Shown: positions 59,748 to 64,000 of the stretch, piece after piece | Layout of the letters: the number at the start of each line of letters is the position of its first letter | Position numbering within the stretch: position 1 is the stretch's first letter | Source: Flavobacterium sp. HJ-32-4 | GTDB taxonomy: Bacteria; Bacteroidota; Bacteroidia; Flavobacteriales; Flavobacteriaceae | Assembly (NCBI RefSeq): GCF_022532105.1 | Contig: NZ_CP092832.1 | Coordinates: forward strand, 2,261,001-2,325,000 | Length of the DNA: 64,000 nucleotides | Direction: 5' to 3' | Made by a program: the position numbers and the translations under genes | Notes under the pieces: model-generated | What the model was told of the DNA's origin: nothing | Database searches by the model: none | The model's input: the letters and a program-made list of their open reading frames with translations, nothing else

Positions 59748-60947
59748 TTATGTTACGAGCAGATTGATGTCCTGGTACGGAAGGTTGAACCAGTCGCCGA
59801 CGGCTTTGTTGGTCAATACGCCGTGGTAGCAATACACGCCGTTGCGGAGGCCAAAGTCGTTGCGGATGGCGTGCTCGAGTCCGCCGTCGTCTGCGATTTG
59901 CAACAGGTAGGGCGTGATGATATTGCTGATGGAGATCGACGCGGTTTTGGAATAGCGCGACGGGATGTTGGGCACACAATAATGGACGACGTTGTGTTTG
60001 ACGAAGGTCGGACGCTCGTGTGACGTGACTTCAGAGGTTTCGAAACAGCCTCCGGTGTCGATACTGACGTCGACGATTACGGCACCGCCTTTCATGTGTT
60101 CGACCATGGTTTCGGTGACGACGACCGGACATCGATCTTTCCCACGCATGGCGCCGATGGCAACGTCGCAGCGGCGGAGTGCTTTCAACAGTGCTTTCGG
60201 CTGTATGGTCGACGTGAAGACGCGGTGCGCGAGGTGGTGTTGCAGGCGGCGTAGTTTGGTGATGGAATTATCGAATACCTTCACGGAAGCACCCAGTCCG
60301 AGTGCGGCGGTGGCCGCGAATTCGCCTACGGTTCCAGCGCCAAGGATGACGACTTCGGTAGGCGCTACTCCGGTGATATTTCCGAAGAGCAGTCCCTTGC
60401 CGTGCTGGTTGTTGATCATCAGTTCGGAGGCGATGAGGATGGAAGCGGTGCCGGCGATTTCGCTCAGTGATTTTACGGCCGGATACGAACCGTCGTGGTC
60501 TTTGATGTATTCGAATGCCAACGCGGTGATCTTCTTTTTCTGCAGTGCCTCGAAATACGACATCTTGCGGGTTTTGAGCTGGATGGCGGAGATGACGACC
60601 GATTCGTCCTGCATCATCTGTATCTCGTCGATGGTCGCGGGTTCTACCTTGAGGATCATCGGACAGGAAAATACTTTGCGTGTATCGGCGGTGATTTCGG
60701 CTCCGGCTCCGGCGTCGCTGTATTCCCGATCGGAATAGCTGGAGGTGAGTCCGGCCCCGGTTTCAAGCACTACGCGATGGCCGTGCGACACCAAAGAACT
60801 TACCGCGTCGGGTGTGAGGCAAATGCGTCGTTCCTGGAAGCAGGTCTCTTTGGGAATGCCGATCAGGAGGCTGCTGCGGGCAGGCCGGATTTCGAGTTTC
60901 TCCTCCTGGGGAAGCAATTGTTGCTTGGTGAACGGCGTAAGTGACAT
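59748..60947 (-). CDS. ald: Alanine dehydrogenase
   Basis: The 399-residue product has the family start LLIGIPKETCFQERRICLTP and ETGAGLTSSYSDREYSDAGA. The Rossmann nucleotide loop VVILGAGTVGEFAATAALGLGASV lies near 205-228, with the GGCFETSE segment of the active site after it. It deaminates L-alanine to pyruvate with NAD, linking amino-acid and carbon metabolism. It sits downstream of tsaE and porX on the same strand, an order I know from other flavobacteria, and is probably part of that operon although a 58-bp gap separates it. Confidence 0.93.
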   Translation of the reverse strand: MSLTPFTKQQLLPQEEKLEIRPARSSLLIGIPKETCFQERRICLTPDAVSSLVSHGHRVVLETGAGLTSSYSDREYSDAGAGAEITADTRKVFSCPMILKVEPATIDEIQMMQDESVVISAIQLKTRKMSYFEALQKKKITALAFEYIKDHDGSYPAVKSLSEIAGTASILIASELMINNQHGKGLLFGNITGVAPTEVVILGAGTVGEFAATAALGLGASVKVFDNSITKLRRLQHHLAHRVFTSTIQPKALLKALRRCDVAIGAMRGKDRCPVVVTETMVEHMKGGAVIVDVSIDTGGCFETSEVTSHERPTFVKHNVVHYCVPNIPSRYSKTASISISNIITPYLLQIADDGGLEHAIRNDFGLRNGVYCYHGVLTNKAVGDWFNLPYQDINLLVT

Positions 60948-61005
60948 GGAAGACCTGTGTTTGACCCGTCTAATTTATAAAAAAAGGGGTTGCGTCGACA
61001 CAATA

Positions 61006-61413
61006 TTATCGTAAAACCAAATGCCGGCGTCCATCGGGCAGGGCCGTCAGGTCGATGATCGAATAGGTGGGAGGCAGCAGATTAGGTACTTTCTCGGCCC
61101 ATTCGATGAAGCAACGGTTTCCGGATTCGAGGTATTCGTCCATTCCGATGGCGAAGGCTTCAGCCTCGTTTTTCAATCGGTAGGCATCGATGTGGAAGAC
61201 GGGGTCACCCTGATCGGTACGGTATTCATTGATGAGGGAAAACGTAGGGCTGCTGGTGGCATCGACGACGCCCATGGCTTTACACATCGCATTAACGAGC
61301 GTGGTTTTACCGGCGCCCATCTCACCATTGAGGACGATGACGGGATGAGAGGCGGATGCAAGTACGTCGGCGGCGATGCGGTCGATTTCTTCGAGAAGGA
61401 AAAGGCGCTCCAT
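61006..61413 (-). CDS. tsaE: tRNA threonylcarbamoyladenosine biosynthesis protein TsaE
   Basis: The 135-residue product is a P-loop ATPase with Walker A GEMGAGKTT at 30-38, the conserved SSPTFSLINEYRTDQGDPVFHID and the C-terminal IEWAEKVPNLLPP. With TsaB and TsaD it makes t6A at position 37 of tRNAs that read ANN codons. It starts 4 bp after the porX stop, so it is cotranscribed. The link between a T9SS regulator and tRNA modification is conserved in position but not known to be functional. Confidence 0.94.
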   Translation of the reverse strand: MERLFLLEEIDRIAADVLASASHPVIVLNGEMGAGKTTLVNAMCKAMGVVDATSSPTFSLINEYRTDQGDPVFHIDAYRLKNEAEAFAIGMDEYLESGNRCFIEWAEKVPNLLPPTYSIIDLTALPDGRRHLVLR

Positions 61414-61417
61414 GATC

Positions 61418-62971
61418 TTATTTCGGGTTGAGCACCAAACACGGTACGATCATTTCTTCAAGGGAAATACCTCCGTGTTGGTAGGAGTTCCGGTAATAGC
61501 TGACGTAGTGGTTGAAGTTGTTGACGTACGCCAGGAAGTGGTCGTTTTTCGCAAAGATATACGAACTGCTCATGTTGATGGAAGGCAATCCGATGCGTTT
61601 CGGGTCTTTCACCGCATATACGTCGCGTTCTTCATACGTCAGGCTGCGCCCGGTTTTGTAGCGCAGGTTGAGGCTGGTGTTCTTGTCGCCGATGACCTTC
61701 GAAGGATTCTTCACGTTGATGGTGCCGTGGTCGGTGGTCAGTATCAAGCGGAAGCCAAGTTTCTGCGCCTGTTGGATGATTTCGAGCAGGGGCGAATTGC
61801 GGAACCAACTCAACGTAAGTGAACGATAGGCTTTGTCGTCGGCGGCCAGTTCTTTCACCACATCCATTTCGGTTTTGGCGTGGGAGAGCATGTCGACGAA
61901 GTTGTAGACGACGGTTACGAGATCATTCGATTTGAGCGACTTGAAGTTGTCGGACAGTTTTTTGCCGCCGGCCAAATTCGTGATTTTGAAGTAGTCTTGT
62001 TTGATGTTGAGTCCGAGGCGCTTGAGTTGCGCTGTCAGGAATTCTGCTTCAAACAGGTTTTTTCCACCTTCGTCTATGTCGTTTTTCCAGTATTGGGGAA
62101 ATTGCTTTTCCATTTCGGTGGGAAGGAGGCCTGAGAAGATGGCGTTCCGTGCGTACTGGGTGGCGGTGGGAAGTATCGAATAATATGCCACTTCCTTTTC
62201 CAATCGGTAGTGGTTGGCGACGACACTTTCGAACGTCTTCCATTGGTCGTAGCGCAGGTTGTCTACGACGACGAAAAGGATGGGACGGTCTTTTTTCTTG
62301 AGTTCAGGCACGACGAGCTCCCGGAACAGCGTATGCGACATGACGGGGCGTTCGGCCTTGGGTTCGAACCAATCCTCGTAATTGCGTTCGATGAATTTGC
62401 CGAATTGGCTGTTGGCTTCGACTTTCTGTGATTCGAGGATTTGGATCATGCCCTGGTCTTCGATGTCATCGAGTTCGATTTCCCAGAAGAGGAGTTTGCG
62501 GTAGAGTTCGATCCAGTCTTCATAGGTGCGGACCATTCCGAGATCCATTGAAATCTTGCGGAATTCCTTCTGATAGTCGAGGGTGGTCTTCTCGGATACC
62601 AATCGTGAATGGTCGAGGTTTTTTTTCAGGCTCAGCAGGATCTGGTTCGGGTTCACGGGTTTGATGAGATAGTCGGCGATTTTGGATCCGATGGCCTCTT
62701 CCATGATGTATTCTTCTTCGCTTTTGGTGATCATGATCACGGGTGTGGCCGATTTACGCTCTTTGATCTCCTGAAGCGTTTCGAGTCCGTTCATGCCGGG
62801 CATGTTCTCGTCAAGGAAGACGATGTCGAAGTTTTCGCGTTCAAAAAGGTCGACGGCGTCGCGTCCGTTGTTGCAGGTCGTGACGTCGTAATTTTTCTTT
62901 TCTAAAAAGAGGATGTGGGGTTTGAGGAGGTCGATCTCGTCGTCTACCCAGAGTATTTTGATTTTGTCCAT
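61418..62971 (-). CDS. porX: PorX, T9SS response regulator with PglZ domain
   Basis: The product has 517 residues from ATG 62971 (MDKIKILWVDDEID), the normal start; an upstream in-frame start adds 14 residues without homology. A receiver domain covers residues 1-120 with D10, D11, phospho-acceptor D54 (VFLDENMPG) and K104 (LIKP). A helical linker is followed by a PglZ/alkaline-phosphatase-like domain (about 205-517) with D237 in VVVDNLRYDQW, the nucleophile region PTATQYARN (T269-T271) and the metal site TTDHGT. PorX with PorY and SigP regulates T9SS; its PglZ domain hydrolyses oligonucleotides in studied species. The LRR proteins here are likely T9SS cargo. Confidence 0.96.
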   Translation of the reverse strand: MDKIKILWVDDEIDLLKPHILFLEKKNYDVTTCNNGRDAVDLFERENFDIVFLDENMPGMNGLETLQEIKERKSATPVIMITKSEEEYIMEEAIGSKIADYLIKPVNPNQILLSLKKNLDHSRLVSEKTTLDYQKEFRKISMDLGMVRTYEDWIELYRKLLFWEIELDDIEDQGMIQILESQKVEANSQFGKFIERNYEDWFEPKAERPVMSHTLFRELVVPELKKKDRPILFVVVDNLRYDQWKTFESVVANHYRLEKEVAYYSILPTATQYARNAIFSGLLPTEMEKQFPQYWKNDIDEGGKNLFEAEFLTAQLKRLGLNIKQDYFKITNLAGGKKLSDNFKSLKSNDLVTVVYNFVDMLSHAKTEMDVVKELAADDKAYRSLTLSWFRNSPLLEIIQQAQKLGFRLILTTDHGTINVKNPSKVIGDKNTSLNLRYKTGRSLTYEERDVYAVKDPKRIGLPSINMSSSYIFAKNDHFLAYVNNFNHYVSYYRNSYQHGGISLEEMIVPCLVLNPK

Positions 62972-62999
62972 GGTCGGGTCGTTACCTACTATTTCTACG

Positions 63000-63022
63000 G
63001 CGCAATTTAACATTTATTGCGC
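63000..63022. promoter_or_regulatory. Perfect inverted repeat upstream of porX
   Basis: GCGCAAT (63000-63006) and ATTGCGC (63016-63022) form a 7-bp perfect inverted repeat, 9 bp apart, about 30 bp upstream of the porX ATG. It could be an operator or a hairpin. No TAnnTTTG box was found in this promoter region. Confidence 0.45.
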
Positions 63023-63055
63023 GGGTCGCTCTTAAAATTCTGGTAAAGGTGGGGG

Positions 63056-63117
63056 AGGAGTAGCAAGGAGCAAGGAGGAGAGAGGAGAGAGGATTGAGGA
63101 AAGAAGAGAGAGGACTT
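63056..63117 (+). repeat. Purine-rich degenerate repeat (AGGAGAG / GCAAGGA words)
   Basis: A 60-bp purine-rich tract with a few pyrimidines, related in composition to the tract at 59056-59157. It heads the composite repeat block downstream in plus-strand coordinates. Confidence 0.7.
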
Positions 63118-63158
63118 GTATTACGTGGATTCTGAATCCTGAATTAGATAGTGCGGAA

Positions 63159-63319
63159 ATGAAGGGCGCTTAATGGTGCGGGTTAGTAATTTGTCACCAT
63201 TGATGCTTTATCCATACAGTATCTATACAGTATCCCGGCAGTTTGTCGCGTCCAACATCCACCATCCACAATCAACTACGAACCATGAACTACGAACTAT
63301 GAACCATGAACCATGAACT
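63159..63319 (+). repeat. Second copy of the composite repeat block
   Basis: The conserved head (GGTTAGTAATTTGTCACC) is shared with 14850-14966. It is followed here by only two 11-bp units (63211-63232, TCCATACAGTA and TCTATACAGTA) and then by CATGAAC/TACGAAC words at 63252-63319. The block order is the same as near 15 kb. Confidence 0.88.
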
Positions 63320-63330
63320 CCCTACTACAA

Positions 63331-63462
63331 TTAACAAAATACGCGGTTTTTCCGTAAAATGGTGTCGTCCGGAAAGTGTAGTTTGCGTTAGGGGAGGGGC
63401 GGATGCGTCCCTTACAAAACGCGGCAAATCTGGCGGTACGGGAAAACCGTATTATTTGTTAA
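63331..63462 (+). mobile_element. MITE-like element, copy B (132 bp, terminal inverted repeats)
   Basis: The element starts TTAACAAAATACGCGG and ends with CCGTATTATTTGTTAA; the two 26-bp ends are inverted repeats (imperfect, both containing GGTTTT-CCGTA). The interior shares blocks with copy A such as GTGTCG, GGGGAGGGGCG and GTCCCTTAC. It lies 11 bp after the tandem repeat block and 122 bp before the next one. No coding capacity of its own beyond short frames. Confidence 0.8.
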
Positions 63463-63584
63463 AGTTGGTGAAGGTGACGACGGGAGGTGCCGGTAGCGGT
63501 CTGTAGTTTGCATTGTCAGGTTGGGAAGAGAAGTAGCGAATTTAGAATGCGGGCGATTTAGTAGTTAGGGAGTCAACCCAAACC

Positions 63585-63656
63585 CCTGAACTACGAACCA
63601 TGAACCATGAACCATGAACCATGAACTATCAACCCTCAACCCTCAACCCTCAAACT
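63585..63656 (-). repeat. Degenerate tandem array of CATGAACC / CCCTCAA type abutting a stop codon
   Basis: On the plus strand the units CATGAACCATGAAC and CAACCCTCAACCCT run up to position 63656 and so overlap the 3' end of the minus-strand arginase-family gene. The stop TGA (63652-63650) comes from the CCCTCAA unit. Confidence 0.85.
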
Positions 63657-64000
63657 CCTTCTACCTTCCGGTAATTTGCCTTAATGAAGTCGGTGACCAT
63701 ATACCCGATGAGTTTTCCGATCAGGTCACTGTCTTTGGCATCGCCCAGTGAAGGCGCACCTTCTGCGATATGCAGGTAGCCGGCGTTAGGATTTGAGGCG
63801 AAGAAACTCACATATTGCCGTACTTCCTCTACGGAAAATCCGCTCATGGTCATGGCACTGCTGGCGACATTGGGGATCGCATCGAGGTCGACTTCTATGC
63901 CGAACGGACTGGTTTTTACAAAGTCGAGTGCCATTGCCAGTTCGCTGTTGAAATCGCGTTCTCGACGAATTTTCACCGCGTCGTACGTATTGAACCGCAC
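63650..64000 (-). CDS. Arginase/formimidoylglutamase-family enzyme, C-terminal part (start outside window)
   Basis: Only the last 117 residues are visible; the reading frame is open at the right edge. The block FGIEVDLDAIPNVASSAMTMSGFSVEEVRQYV contains the second manganese-binding Asp-x-Asp of ureohydrolases (EVDLDAI). The C-terminal helices (DLIGKLIGYMVTDFIKANY) match the family. In Bacteroidota such enzymes are often annotated as formimidoylglutamase or arginase. The exact substrate cannot be told from this part. The stop lies at the edge of the repeat array. Confidence 0.8.
   Translation of the reverse strand: MRFNTYDAVKIRRERDFNSELAMALDFVKTSPFGIEVDLDAIPNVASSAMTMSGFSVEEVRQYVSFFASNPNAGYLHIAEGAPSLGDAKDSDLIGKLIGYMVTDFIKANYRKVEGV

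Noticed and set aside
63306..63506. A 66-codon frame overlapping MITE-like copy B
   Set aside because: Same reason as for copy A; it does not align in frame with the corresponding frame of copy A.

Overview
The window looks like the chromosome of a member of the Flavobacteriaceae (Bacteroidota), close to Flavobacterium but with fairly high GC. Four things point there: several proteins end in type IX secretion (T9SS) type A sorting domains; the T9SS regulator PorX is present; promoters carry the Bacteroidota -7 box TAnnTTTG (clearest before cspA, yebC, a PAP2 phosphatase and the DUF3050 gene); and many proteins belong to families typical of this group (DUF4294, DUF4258, DUF3575, DUF4349, a metallophosphoesterase fused to a barrel). 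I see no rRNA, tRNA, CRISPR array, prophage or intact insertion sequence.

Layout. 0-5 kb: the end of a TonB-dependent receptor, unrecognised small proteins, an M42 peptidase, a DUF4294 protein and cspA. 5-8.3 kb: ligD and ku, a two-gene bacterial end-joining module. 8.5-14.7 kb: a 1223-residue phosphoesterase-barrel fusion, ychF with a lone EF-Tu domain III-like gene, and a transglutaminase-like protein. 14.7-26.4 kb: the main accessory region, a repeat-filled leader followed by four head-to-tail paralogous genes for secreted leucine-rich-repeat proteins. They have near-identical ends and divergent middles and sit 3 bp apart, probably as one operon; an iteron-like 43-bp repeat array follows. 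26.9-33.4 kb: PAP2, TetR-ABC1, a secreted calcium-repeat protein, a SET protein, DoxX and a Crp-type regulator. 33.6-37.3 kb: a LytS/LytTR-type two-component pair. 37.3-44.9 kb: DUF1801, DUF3050, GH130, yebC, gcvT-ctp and nnrD. 45.0-47.8 kb: a candidate small RNA, a four-helix-bundle protein, and DUF421 joined to a RimB-RimK fusion. 47.9-58.5 kb: clpC, gyrA, a TPR protein, NlpC/P60, thiolase and envelope proteins. 58.6-64 kb: DUF4258, ald, tsaE and porX, surrounded by repeats, then the end of an arginase-family gene.

The genes connect through envelope biology. PorX controls T9SS, and the LRR proteins and the calcium-repeat protein carry T9SS signals. The intergenic spaces hold several families of short tandem repeats and a pair of 132-bp elements with terminal inverted repeats. 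Several arrays begin at, or inside, the stop codon of the preceding gene. The best candidates for something undescribed are the LRR operon with its iteron-like array, the 132-bp inverted-repeat element, the repeat modules at gene ends, and the structured RNA near 45.1 kb. Family names come from motif recognition, not from database searches.
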